A stretch of DNA of 64,000 bases. Source: Oxyruncus cristatus (taxonomy: Eukaryota > Chordata > Aves > Passeriformes > Cotingidae). Positions 17,660 to 29,700 of the stretch are shown piece after piece. The stretch is from positions 1,093,324 through 1,157,323 of the forward strand of contig VXAY01001307.1 in NCBI GenBank assembly GCA_013399855.1, in the 5' to 3' direction. How positions within the stretch are numbered: the stretch's first letter is position 1; every line of letters begins with the position of its first letter. A model generated the notes under the pieces. That model was given only the letters and a program-made list of their open reading frames with translations. It was not told where the DNA came from and ran no database searches. A program made the position numbers and the translations under genes.

Positions 17660-18500
17660 GTGGGTTTGTGAGAACACGATCCTGGGCAGCTCGGGAGGGG
17701 CTGAACGGGCGCGTTTGTGCAAACTCTGGGGAGCCCGGGAGGGGCTGCCCGGGTGGGTTTGTGCAAACACCATCCTGGGGAGCTCGGGAGGGGCTGAACG
17801 GGTGTGTTTGTGCAAACACCATCCTGGGGGGGACAAACACCATCCTGGGCAGCTCGGGAGGGGCTGAACGGGTGCATTTGGGCAAAATCTGGGGAGCCCA
17901 GGAGGGGCTGTCCGGGGGGGGTTGTGCAANCGCGTTTGTGCAAACTCTGGGGAGCCCGGGAGGGGCTGTCCGGGTGGGTTTGTGCAAACACCATCCTGGG
18001 GAGCTCGGGAGGGGCTGAACGGGTGGGTTTGTACAAACACCATCCTGGGCAGCTCGGGAGGGTCTCAACGGGTGCGTTTGTGCAAACTTTGGGGACGTCA
18101 GGAGGGGCTGCCCGGGTGGGTTTGTGCAAACTCCATCCTGGGGAGCCCACGGGGCGCTGCCCGGGTGGGTTTGTGCAGGCTCAGGGCAGCCCAGGAGGGG
18201 GTGGACCGGGTGGGTTTGTCCAAAGACCATCCTGGGGAGTCCAAGAGGGGCTGAACGGGTGGGTTTGTACAAACACCATCCTGGGGAGTCCAAGAGGGGC
18301 TGAACGGGTGGGTTTGTACAAACACCATCCTGGGGAGTCCAGGAGGGGCTGAACGGGTGGGTTTATGCAGAAATCAACCTGGGGAGCCCGGGAGGGGCTG
18401 AACGGGTGGGTTTGTGCAGAAACCATCCTGGGGAGCCCGGGAGGAGCTGAACGGGTGCGAACTCCGGGGAGCGCAGGAGGGGCTGGAGCGGCCGGGCCGC
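17660..18500. repeat. GC-rich minisatellite, about 17 copies of a 45/50-bp unit
   Basis: The unit begins GAGCTCGGGAGGGGCTGAAC, continues GGGTGGGTTTGTGCAAAC and ends ACCATCCTGGG. About 17 diverged copies can be counted by the GGGAGGGGCTG core. Two kinds are mixed: a long unit of about 50 bp with CACCATCCTGGG, and a shorter one of about 45 bp in which this part is CTCTGGG. One copy near 17820-17845 is internally deleted or partly duplicated. An N at 17930 shows that assembly was uncertain here. Units near 18230-18360 are nearly identical to each other, suggesting recent local expansion. Confidence 0.95.
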
Positions 18501-19550
18501 GGATGTCGGGGTTGGTGATTCACAGGGGGACAGGAAACCAGCGGCTGGTAACGAGCCCTGCAGGAACCGGCACCAGCAGCGAGGGGCAGGAGGAGATGGG
18601 ACGGCGCGGGGAGAGCGGCTGAGGCTGCGGGTGAGGTGGGAGCGGCAGGGGAAGGTGCGGGGGCTGCGAGGGGCCCGTGTGCGGGCAGTGGGGTGTCCCG
18701 CCGAGCTCAGGGGTCCCGGGCTACACCTCGGCCACCCTTTTAGGGTCATGCCTTGTAAAACCTTTCTGAAAAGCAACGTGCTGGATGTTCCCCCCTCGCT
18801 GAGAGGCTCCAAGGTAGGAAATTACCAACTCTCTCTTCTCGGCAGCTTTTAACCCTTCTGGACCTGCGGTGGATCTGTCCCGTACCACCTGGATTCCAGT
18901 GCTGTTCTTTACATCTCCCCCTCCATCTGCTGGTGGCAGCATGGCGACTTCTTAATTACATTATTTCTGCATTCACATCTGCTAAAATATTCTGGGAGAT
19001 TCGGTCTGTGCTGAGCTTCTCTCCTCCCAGGTCTGCTTGGTCTTCCTTTTGGCTCCTGCTGCTGGGACTGCTGCTCCCCCTCCAAAAGCCCAACCCTATG
19101 AAACAGACTGATTGAAATGACACTTCCCGGGTTTTCCATGGGTTTCAGGGCTCACTGGCATCATGGATATGAGCATTTATTTTACTGCAAGTGAATGCTG
19201 GAAGTTGCTGATCCTAGATGGAAGGAGCTTCGTCTTTGCATCAGTTTTCTCTTGTGATCAGTGTTCAGTGTGATATGAGCCACGAGGCAGCTACTCGAGA
19301 AGGGGAGGATAATTTTGGGATGATCCTGTGTGAGATTGGCTCACTCCCATGGCTCTGGAGTGTGTAGTTACACCCATGGGGGTTGCCTGTATTGCTAACG
19401 TGGCGTCCCCAGAGGCTCACAGGGGATATTGAGTGGCTTCGGTGCTGCCCAGGACATGGGGAAGTTGAAAATACGAGATATTCTTGTGAATTGCCTCCTT
19501 GTGCTGGTATGGGTGTTGTGATATGGGGTTTGCATTCTATTTTCCACGAG

Positions 19551-19570
19551 TTTTTTTTTTTTTTTTTTTT
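19551..19570. repeat. Poly(T) run
   Basis: Twenty consecutive T with no recognisable retrotransposon body on either side. Confidence 0.9.
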
Positions 19571-20395
19571 AAACGCGTTTTCCAAAGTGATAATCCGTGT
19601 GAAAGTCGGTTTATCAATTCCAATTTCCCCCTCTTTCCTTGTGTTCTGCTGAAATGCATCTTCTGCTCCCCTGGCATAAAACAAACCCTGATCTGCCCGA
19701 ATAGCTGTGAAAAAAACCAGACTTCAACTCTGTGGCAGCAGCTTTCCTAAGAAACCTCACACTGGTGTAAATCTGGTAGGAAATGGGATGTGCAGACCTC
19801 TGGAAAGGAGCTTTTCGTGAGGCTCAGTGCTGGTCACTGAAGTGGTTCCAGCCACAGGAGCTTCCTTGGTCTGAGACTTTAATTTCTGAATTGGTGGGAC
19901 TCTCTGTGTGGCAATCTGTGCCACACAGGCAAACAGAAAGTAGAGTTTCTTTTCTTAGACATGTTAGAGACATTGAGTCGAGCTGAATATTGCATCTGTT
20001 CAACAAGTCAAGTGTGCTGAATTTCATATGGCCAGGCTTTAAATACACTCTCCACTTTATATTTCATGCCAGTGACTCATCCCACGAGCCTGAATTAGAA
20101 TTAATTTATTGCAAACTGGTGCAAACCTCAAAACTTTCTGGAGGGGAGGGAAGGTGACTGGTTTATATTTGCCTTTTGGGCATTTTTTTGATAAACAGGT
20201 TAAATTCATGACATAAACCTGCAGGTTGGGGTCTTTGTATTTTGCAACGTGAACTTGACCCCTGCAAAGGGCTAAAATGTCTTTGTGAGAAATTATCTAA
20301 TGGAAAACCAGACATTGCTGAGGCCACATCAACACATTCCTCGCTCTCCTGGTTTCTCAGCAAGAAGTTTAAGTTTATTTTAAGTGCTCTTGTGG

Positions 20396-20512
20396 GGTTT
20401 TTTTGTTTGTTTTTTTTTTGCTGTTGTTTGTTTGTTAGTTTGTGTGGGTTTTGTTTGGTTGGTTTTTTTTTGTTTTGTTTTGGGTTTTGTTTTGTTTTGG
20501 GGTTTTTGTGTG
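20396..20512. repeat. T/G-rich low-complexity tract
   Basis: Interspersed runs such as TTTTGTTTTG, TTTGTTTG and GGGTTTTG over about 115 bp. It produces a spurious Phe/Val/Cys-rich open frame on the + strand. Confidence 0.9.
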
Positions 20513-23419
20513 AGTTTTGTGCCTCTTCTGCCCGTGTCGGAAAGTTCTCACAGACTTTCCATCCATTAGGAATTTTATTTCTAGCCTGTGCATATCCAGT
20601 TCATCCCCACTCATTTTATAAGCCAGAACTGTCTTATTTCAATTCCAGCAGCTTCTCTCACTTTGGTGCGTCGCTCTCGGGCACGAGTGGACTTTTACAC
20701 TCTCCACTTTAGTGAACTTAAAAGGCCTTTTGATCTTCCTGGATAAAACCACCTCTCCTTCCCTTGGCTCTTCGTAATGAGCCCTGTTACTGCGTTATTT
20801 AGGACTGCAGACCTTCCACAGCAGCAGCAGCCAGGCTGAGGAGACTTGGCACAGAGAGAATGAGCTTTTGCAAGTTTGTTAATGCTTCCTTTTTTTTTTT
20901 TTTAGTTAAGGAAAAAAAAGCCTGTCTTCTTTATTGCTAAAAATATCTGAGGCCACAGAAGGAGCAGCTCCTGTTTGGGAAGGCTTCCCCCTCTGAGGAG
21001 AGGTACCATGGAGGCCACAGCTGGATCCAGACTCCAGCGTGTTGCTCTCCCGGGAATTGCTTGTCTGGAGCAGCTGCTCCCAGGGGATTTGTGGGGCTCT
21101 GGTGGTCAGGCTGCGCTCACTGCGGGGAGTGTATCCCCACTGGCGCAGGGAGGAACTCCTGCTGGCACAAAAAGGGGGAAAAACAGGCCAAAGGAGAAGA
21201 GGGAAGTGCGTGAGCAGCACAGGGCATTGCGACACTACCCAAATGCCCCTCCTAAACTGCCATGGGAACCTGTTTTCTCCCTGGCTTTGGTTTTAGCATC
21301 TCGAAAGCAGGGCTGGCCAGCCATGAACTCCATGTGTCCTTCTGTGTGGGGACCTCAGTGGCTCGAGCCTATTTATTCTCTCCCTCTCCCCAAGGCAGAG
21401 CTCAGGGAAGCACGTTCAGCCTTCCAAATATTTTATTTATATCCTGCCAGCCGTGAGTAAGTGCTTCCAGCCTTCTGCTTGTCATGAATCTGCTCATCAC
21501 CTCCTTATGTCAGCTCCTTACCAGAGCAGGGCTTGTTCCAAAAGAAAGGACTTCCCTGTGTTTTGGGGAGCACGAATGACCTCTGGGCTCATTCTTGTGC
21601 GTGTGGCTCGGGAGCTTTCTCCTGGGGGCAGTGCTGTGGTGGGGTGGGACACAACCCCTCAAATAACCACCTCTGGTGTTCCTGGTGAGTGGGGGGCTCG
21701 GGAGCAGCAGGGGGTTGTTGCTTCACTGCCTGCAGAAGAAATAAAACTGGCTCTAGAAGGGAGGTGGTGGCCTGTCATGCAACGGGGCAGACTATGTCAG
21801 TGTTGTCAGGGACCTTCAGCCCTGCCAGGCTTTCACTTTAAAGCAAAAAAGGGGGCAAAAAGCAGGAAAAAAAAAATAAAAAAAGCCCAACCCCCCCCAA
21901 ACAGAGCAGAAGCATTGCAGCCCTTTGTATGTCAGTCACCAGCACTGGGTCAACTTCCCTCAGCTGCCTCTTGCAGATGCTTCAGGGATGATCCACAGCT
22001 CATGATTTCCGTGGGAGAGTCTGAGCCAAGGAAAACTGATGTGATGAACCGCATGGTTTTGACCAGGCTGTGTCCCTGATGTCCCCGCTGTGCCTGAGGG
22101 TGCTGGTTCTGCACCTCCGGGGGGGGTCTGGGGGGGTCCGGGCATGTTGTTAATTTAGAACAACTCGTCCCATCTGCTGCTGGAAGTGCTGCAAGAAACT
22201 GTGCAGGGAGAGGCCCCTGGGGGTCTCTAAAGAGCAAGGCCGTGGTGGAGCAAGTGCCGGGAGCTGGGGGTGTCCTGGGGGCTCAGGCAGCCTTGGAGGG
22301 AGTAGGAATAAACCCAGTTTGCTCCCAGGCAGGGAGGATGGTCTTAAAGCTGAGTTGAGGCAGCCAAGCCTGTGTTTGGGAACCACTGAGAGGATGCTGA
22401 TACCAAACTCCTTTGGCCACTGCTCCCTGCTTTGCTCAAGGGTCTGTCTGGAGCAGAAATGGGGGACTTTCTTCCCTCTCCTTCTGCCTCACATTGATTT
22501 ACACCACAATTATTTACACCACGCCCTGGTAATTAGGCCCCTGACATAGGACTGGGACTCCAGTGCCAAAGTGGATCACAGACTTCCCACCAACACACTC
22601 AGGTGCCGTGCCAAGCACCCGGCAGGGATGGGAGGGTGGTGCTGAGGACCCACAAGCTCAGCTGCCACAGGAGGCTTTGGGTTTTCTTCCGTGTGAACGG
22701 GGTGTTTTGGGTGGAGAAATGTTACTTATTCCACTTTACACAAGCAGTGGCAGAAGGTTCTGAGCGGGGCAGACTCAAGCTGCTGCTTTCTATTGCCATT
22801 TGTTTAAGTATTTTGAATTATTTTAATTATTAGTGGTTGTCTTTCCTCCCCCAGGCACAGTGGCTGTACCAATACAATCCAGGCTTAAGTTGTGATAGGG
22901 GAGGTTGAAGGTAGGCAGTAGGAAAACTTCCTGCCAGGAATGATGACATACTGGCCTTTGGCAAGTTGAAGCATCTCCATCCCTCGGGGGTGAAAAAAGA
23001 AGTTTATTAAAAAACAAAAACAAATTAAAATAATCTGTGGCTAAAGAAAATCTGGCCCTGGGGAATAGGAATGGGCTAAACGATCCGTCTCAGTGCCAGG
23101 AGGCTGTTTGCTGTGATATTTATAGGATGTTTTGTATTTTAAAGGAAGAAGCTGAAGCCAAATCATGCTGATTATTACAAAACGTTAGCTGCTGTTTGTG
23201 GAAGAGCCTGTCACGGAAAGCAGGGCAAGAGCCGGGCGGCTGAGCCAGCTCAGCACAGAAAAAAGCGTGGGGAGTTTAACACTGGAAGTCTCTCCGAGCT
23301 GCAGGAAACAGCCGGAGCACGCTGTGCAAGGGCCTCGGCACTTGGAATATTGCCGAGTGCCCCCCTCCTTGCCCTTCTTTAGTATCTAGAAGAATACTAA
23401 AGGATTAGCGTCTGCTGGC

Positions 23420-23653
23420 AGCGTCTGTGGGTTTGGGGATGGGGACTGAGCGAACCGGAGCCGCGCGGGGCAGGGGCGCTGCCCCTGGAAGCCTCTGGAG
23501 CATCCTCGGCACCCCCCTGGCTCCGTGGGGGCAAACAGCGGGTGGCTGTTCGGGGGTAAATCTTCCCGGGCAATGGCCCCACGGGCCCCACACGCCCGCG
23601 ATGCTCACGGGGGTCCCCTCGGCGCTGTGTTCCAGGCGGGACGTGGCCGGGCC
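23420..23653 (+). promoter_or_regulatory. LAT2: Possible LAT2 promoter / 5' UTR, GC- and CpG-rich
   Basis: Local CpG density is clearly higher than in the flanks, directly before the LAT2 start codon. A pyrimidine-AG acceptor-like motif (GTGTTCCAG, ending about 23636) lies 18 bp before the ATG, so the coding exon may be preceded by a non-coding exon. No TATA box is obvious. Confidence 0.35.
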
Positions 23654-23741
23654 ATGGTGCAGCCGGAGCTGCTCGGCGCGGCCGCCGCGCTGATGCTGCT
23701 CGGGGCGGCCGTCAGCCTCTGCGTCAGGTGCCAGCTCTCCG
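23654..23741 (+). CDS. LAT2: LAT2 exon 1 (coding): membrane anchor
   Basis: ATG at 23654 in a strong Kozak context (GCCATGG). It encodes MVQPELLGAAAALMLLGAAV and then SLCVRCQLS: a signal-anchor helix plus the CxxC palmitoylation site. Donor GTAAGT. Confidence 0.93.
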
Positions 23742-26700
23742 GTAAGTCCTGCCTGCCGGCTCCGGGAGGGGCCTTTCCCCCTGGAAAAATCCCCTCTGGG
23801 TGGGTTTGGTTCTGCTCAGCCGTGTGCCAGCTCGGGAGCTTTGCCCTGGCGGGGATGCTCCCAAGAGCCCGGGTGGGAGCGGCCGGAGAGCTGGGGAAGG
23901 ACCACCCAGAGCTGCAGCACCCCTCCCTGGGGGGGCTGTAACACTGTGGGCTGCAGACCCCTCTCCGTGGTCATCGTGGTGGTGGCTTTGGGGACACCCC
24001 ATCCAGGAGGACCAGCTCCGGACGCCCAAATCCTGTGGGGGGGCTCTGGGTCAGTCCAGAGTTAAATTCATACAGAGAGAGGGGTGAGCACCCAATGGGG
24101 GTTTGAGCCCCTGCCCGAGCACTGGGTGGGTTTTGGTGGGGGAGAGAGGCTGCAGTTTGGGGTTTGGGGACAGGACTGGCTGCTCTGCTTTGCGGGGCCT
24201 GAGACAAACTCGAGAATTTAAACACAGTTTCAAGAGAATGAATCAAAACCTCCTCGTAACTGCTGCTCGCTGCCTCCGCTGTCCCGTTGTGTTGGGGAAG
24301 TTTCATGAGTGTGTTTTATTGGTCTTTCTGATCTCTGACTCCCACATCTACTTCCTAAGAGCTTTTTGTTCCCTTGTCTTCCAGCTACCAAGAGGGAGAT
24401 GCAGCTGAGCAAGCACAGCAGCCAGTAAGTTGCCTTGCAGAATCGTGTTTCTGCCCCAAACAGCTCACCTGGGGTGAGACCCTGGCCAGAGCCAAAGCCA
24501 AGCTGAAATCCAGATTTATATGAAGTAAAATAATGCCAGAATGGGGCGTACAGGGCAGCGTGCCTGAGCCCAAGGTGCTGCTGAAGGGGTAATGCCTTTA
24601 AAAAGAATAATCCAAAATGAAACTGAGGCTCTGACCGCGGTGCCAGTGAGTCATTAACTAGTAGGAAAAACGTCTGGGAGAAAAGGGCAAGTCCTTAATC
24701 GTGACCTGTCATGGCCTGAGATGTGGTAGAGAGATTGGTAACTTCGTAAAGAAGCCCCTGCCCTTGGCTGGTGCTGGAGGGACCCTGGTCCAGACCAACC
24801 ACTGACCTGCAGCACGAGAAATGAAGGAAATGCAGTGTACACACATGCACCCCCCCTTACTTCCTTCAGCAACAGACAAACCACAGTAAATTAGACAAAG
24901 AAAAAGAAAACCTGGGTTGTAACCCCTGTTACAGGAGCAAACAAGGTGCTAAGGGGCTCTGCAAAGGCCTCTGAGGGGCCGGGGTGTTTGTGTCTGTGGT
25001 GTGGTCCATCACAGACTGTTGGAGCAGCCAGTGCAGGTTCTGTCCCCCACAGGCTTCATCCCTCACGGGCTCCTGCTGAAATTGTCCCAGCTGCTTGTAA
25101 TCTGTGTCTGGATTAGGTGGTTTGGCCTCAGGCTTGTGGTGGTGTGTGCTCTTTTCAGAGGCCTCCACATATTTGCAGTGAGGTCCTCTGACACCCCATC
25201 TCCTGCCAGCCCTGAGCCTTGAGGTGACCCCAATGAAACTGGGGGGGGGAAAGGCTTCCCAAAATCAGAGTTAACACTTGCAGTAGAAGAGATGTTGAAT
25301 CCTCTTGTGCTCTGATGAGCAGCTCTCCTCTTAACTAAGAAGTAAAGAGGTTTCTGGGCATGGGTGTTATTGTTGATAGCATGTTATATTTTTCAGGTTG
25401 ATGTTAAGGGATGCTGAGGAGGCAGGGGCAGCAGTGGAGGTGAAACAGTGGGGTTTGAAGCCATTTTTTCTGTGGGTAAAAGGGCTCTTCTGGCCTTAAC
25501 TGGTGGATAGATTCAGAGTAGGAATCACCCTAAATGATGTTCTCCTCATCCCTGTATCCTGTATTCCCTTAGCTGACGTTGGCTGCTCTACCAATGGTCC
25601 AAGAGCACATCTTGATTTTTAAAGGGTCAGTGAGGAGTCTGGGATACTGCTCCCAGCTCATACTGGTCCTGCACCTTGGCACTTGACCAAGCCCAGCATG
25701 GAGTTCGTGCTCTCTGTCCTCCACTCACTAAACAACAAGGTCTTTTGCATCTCCTTTCCTTGTCATAAACCCCGAAATTCCGCTGAGGTTCCGCTGCTCT
25801 TTTTTTCCAGGCTCGAAAGCCAGCAGAGGTTTGAGGTGATTCGATCCCATTCCAGTGAGTATCAGCGTTGCACGGGGCTCCTGCCTCGAGGGGTGGGGGT
25901 CCTGCGTGCACAGAACGGCGAGAAGGTGAAATTCGAGGGGTCACCTTGACACCAGGCAGGGAAGTGATGAGACCTGGATTATCAGAGCCACCTTAGATGC
26001 TTCTAGGGATGCAAATTCTGAGCTCTAGGGAAAAAAATTTCCCTTTGCATTGAAAATAATTCACTAAAGCGATGAGGTTGAAGAGCGACGCCTCAATAAC
26101 TGGGGCTCTTCGGACCACACTGTGCACCCTGTGAAAATGAAGGTGTGGGTGAGCCTGAAGTGATAGGGGTGACTCATTCATCGTCCCCCCTCACTGCTTC
26201 CTGCACCAGGCTGGGTTTGGTGCTGACCTTTTGAGTTCTGCATCACAACGAGCTGCTGCCGGGTCTGTGTGGAGCGTCACCGTCTGCCCTGCCCTGGGCC
26301 CCTGCTGGGTTGGAGCCCCATAACCCCCCTGTGAGTCTCTTCCTCGGCCCAGCCCAACCAAAGCTCACGATCTGCAGTGTGAGGAGCAGGGAATGGCCCC
26401 CGAATCGAGCAGGTCTGGGGGAGAGCAGGCAGCAAGGCAGCAGCTGGGTCTGTCGCTTCCCCCGGCGAGTGTTTGCCCTGCGGTCTGACCAGACACCAGC
26501 TTTTCCTCCAGTTGTTTCCCGTTTTGGCCATTTAGTGAACATTCAAGGAGCAATCTGGAGGTTATTTTGGGGTGCATTAGGAAAATGCCTGGGGAGCCCT
26601 CACTGGTGGGTGCTCTGTGCTCTTTGAAAAACCTGCTGCTGCTGCTGCTGCCGCCATAAGAATTGACACCCGTTTTGTTCTTGGTGCCAGGTGCAACCCG

Positions 26701-29700
26701 AAGGCTGGAGAAAACTAAGGGACCTGAAAACTTACCAACAGCAAGGTAGGGAAAAAAACCCCAAACAAAATCTAGCTGTAGAGCCGAGGTTGGATGGAAT
26801 TCGCCCATGATACGTTAATGTTTGGGATTTGGGATGGCTCTCTGAGCCCTACAAGATGTGGCTCGGGCTGTGCTTGGAATTAAAGAATGCTTTGGGTTAG
26901 AAGGGACCTTTAAAGGCCGTGTAGTCCAACCCCCCTGCAAGGAGCAGGGACATCTTCAACTCGATCAGGCTGCTTCATCTGTCGGTGGTCAGTAGTAGCT
27001 TTAGACTTTTTCTGGGCTTTCTTCAGTCTGACTGTGTTCTTCTGGCAAGCAATTAAATCAAAGCCAAGGAAACAAGCTGTGGCTGTACATAGTGGGTACA
27101 TCAGGAAAAAGAAATGGCCATTCTTTGCTTACAAACAATTTGATGTGATAAATCTACTTCTCCCCATCATTAAACCCCCCCCTGTCCCCCAAGAACCACA
27201 AAGCTGCAGTAACCCTGCTGCAGTATTCAGGCCTCGTTATTCCCATTTTGGGATTTAACCTGAAATTCTTTCCTCTTCCATTGCTTCATGGCTCTGTTGT
27301 GATAACCTCACAGGGAGCTTTTGTGGATGGTCCCTCTGGTGGTTTGTAACCCCTGGTAGGGTTTGCTCAGACCTGGGATTTTAGGTCTCTTTTGTCTCTT
27401 TCAGGAAAACCACTGAGCATCTGAGTGCTTTCCACCACGCTGGATATGGTGAGTGTGTCCCTGGGACAGGCCCAGGTTCAATCAGTCACAGCATGGTTTG
27501 GGGTGGAAGGGACTTCCCAAATTAATCATTTTGTTCCACCCCCCTGCAATGGGCAGGGACCCCTTCCACTAGCCCAGGTTGCTCCAAGCCCCGTCCAACC
27601 TGGCCTTGGCCACTTCCAGGGATGGGGCAGCCACAGCTTCTCTGGGCAACCTGTGCCAGGGCCTCCCCACCCTCACAGGGAAGGGTTTCTTCCCAATATC
27701 CCATCTCTTCCTGCCCTCTGTCAGTTTGAAGCCATTCCCCCTTGTCCTGTCCCTCCATCCCTTGTCCCCAGTCCCTCTCCAGCTCTCCTGGAGCCCCTTT
27801 AGGCCCTGGAAGGGGTTCTCAGATCTCCCCAGAGCCTTCTTTTCTCCAGGCTGCACAACCCCAGCTCTCCCAGCCTGGCTCCAGAGCAGAGGGGCTCCAG
27901 CCCTTGGAGCATCTCCGTGGCCTCATCTGGACTCGCTCCAGCAGGTCCACATCCATCTTATGTTGGGGGCCCTGAGCTGGACAATCTGGGTTTAACCTGG
28001 GTCCAAGTTTAAAATCCAGTGCTCATCCTGCTGTGCCTGAGCAGTCCTGGTTACACCCACAGGGACAGAATATTTAAATACCACCCCTGGCTGTCCCAAC
28101 ACCCCTACCCTGGAGCGTCCAACCTGTCAGACCTCAGAGCTGGCTGAGGGCAGAGCTGCAAACCCAAACGTTCAGTGGCTTCATTGTCAGACTGCTCCCA
28201 TCACTCCACCTGAGCCCAAGTGTAACATGCCCCTCTCTTGCCCCCAGGGAGCAGGGATGAGTCCAGGTACCAGAATTTCCTGACAGGTAAACGCTGCAGC
28301 CTCACGTCCAGGGGGTTTGGGAGGGAGGGCTGCCGAGGGGGTGGGAGCTTCCCGGGAACGGGAGCCAGCAGGGAGCACACAGGCAGCCAGCACTGCAGCT
28401 GGCAGAGCTGCTGCTTGGTCAGTTTAGAGATTGCTTTGTAAGACACAACTGATCTGATTAGCGGGCAGAGCGGAGGGGGACGGATGCTCCCGAGCCCCCC
28501 GCTCCCACCCGGGGCACTGCGAGCTGGCGCCTGCCCTGAGAGGATTATTGGCGTGTGGGGCTGTGCTCTCCTTTCCCAAGCCGGGGAGGATATTCCCATA
28601 TTCCCCTTGTCCCTGCCAGCTGGCAGGATGTGTCCCTGAGAAGTGGTGAGCCGGGGTTTTCTCAGGGCCTGGGGGGGACCGGGGCCGTCTCCCCCTGCTC
28701 CAGCCCCCGGGCTCTGCTGTGGACAGGCTCTGGGGCCGTGCCAGGGCTTTGTGGCTGCTGGGGACACGTGCCATGGCTGTGCTCCAGGGGTTTGTCGGGC
28801 TGTGCTCGGGGATGGCAGTTTGGGTTGGTGCCCTGGTGTGGGGTGCTGACACCAAACCCTTGTTCTTGCAGAGGATTATCTGCAAGAGGACTCTGCCTAC
28901 GTGTAAGTACCCGGGGCTGCCCACCAGCACGACTGAGGGGAACCATACTGGTCCTGGTGCTGTCCTGGTGCTCCCATAGCTTGGCCTGGGGAGCCTGTGG
29001 GTGCCCTGGGGCAGGAGGAGCTGACAGTGCTGCTCTTCCCACAGGGAGCCCATTTCTCTGGATTACAACAACCATGCCAGGTTCTTCACTCGACCCAAGG
29101 GTAGGTCTCCAGGAGAGCCAGGTGGGTTTTCCTCCAGCCCAGCTCTCCCATGGCTCCAGGGAGCTCGTGAGACTGTTCTTGCCCAGGTCTGTGCATCACT
29201 CTGTGCGTGGCCTGAAGCAGGTGCAGATCCAGGAGATGTGTTCGTTAAAGGGTGCAGCAGAGCCATGGGGCTTGAGGGATGTCCCATCCATCTGTTGCCT
29301 TATGAACAGGGTCACCCCACTGCACTGGTGACAGTGCTCCTGTGGGGCAGTGACCCCCCTGTTCATCTGTGCTGGGACACCCCATCCCTGGCTCAGCACA
29401 GGCCATCACAGGGACTAATGACTTTTTGGCCAATGTGTGTTTCATTGTGGTAAGCAGCCCCCTCCTGCAGGTGCTGAGGGGTCTTCCCAGGTCACTGGCA
29501 CTTCCTTAAGGCCCTTGTCTTCCCTCTTTCTTCCCTCCACCAGAGAAAGAGGAGGATTCCTATTCCTATGAAAATGTCATCATTGGAGTGTCCCTCGGCT
29601 CTGACCTGGGTAGGTGTGTTGCCATCACGGTTCACGTGTGTCACACAAAGGTATGTGGAAGTGCAGAGGGGGAAGGTGACCCGCTCAGCTGAGGGAAACC

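Larger units (their letters stand above)
18501..23653. other. Intergenic, minisatellite to LAT2
   Basis: No exon could be recognised. It contains a 20-T run at 19551-19570 and a T/G-rich low-complexity tract at 20396-20512. GC and CpG content rise from about 23420 towards the LAT2 start, which may mark the LAT2 promoter or a 5' non-coding exon. Confidence 0.5.

Noticed and set aside
17520..18352. Long open frames on both strands (up to 257 codons) full of Cys/Thr/Pro repeats
   Set aside because: They are translations of the 45/50-bp minisatellite, whose unit length is not a multiple of three, so every frame stays open. There is no start context, splice site or known protein.
26633..26650. 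CTG triplet run as a possible unstable expansion
   Set aside because: Only six units, within ordinary background length, and intronic.
28424..29331. Open frames of 188-258 codons on both strands overlapping LAT2 exons 7-8
   Set aside because: They are GC-rich shadow frames spanning real LAT2 exons and introns in other frames. The true LAT2 exons are short and well bounded.
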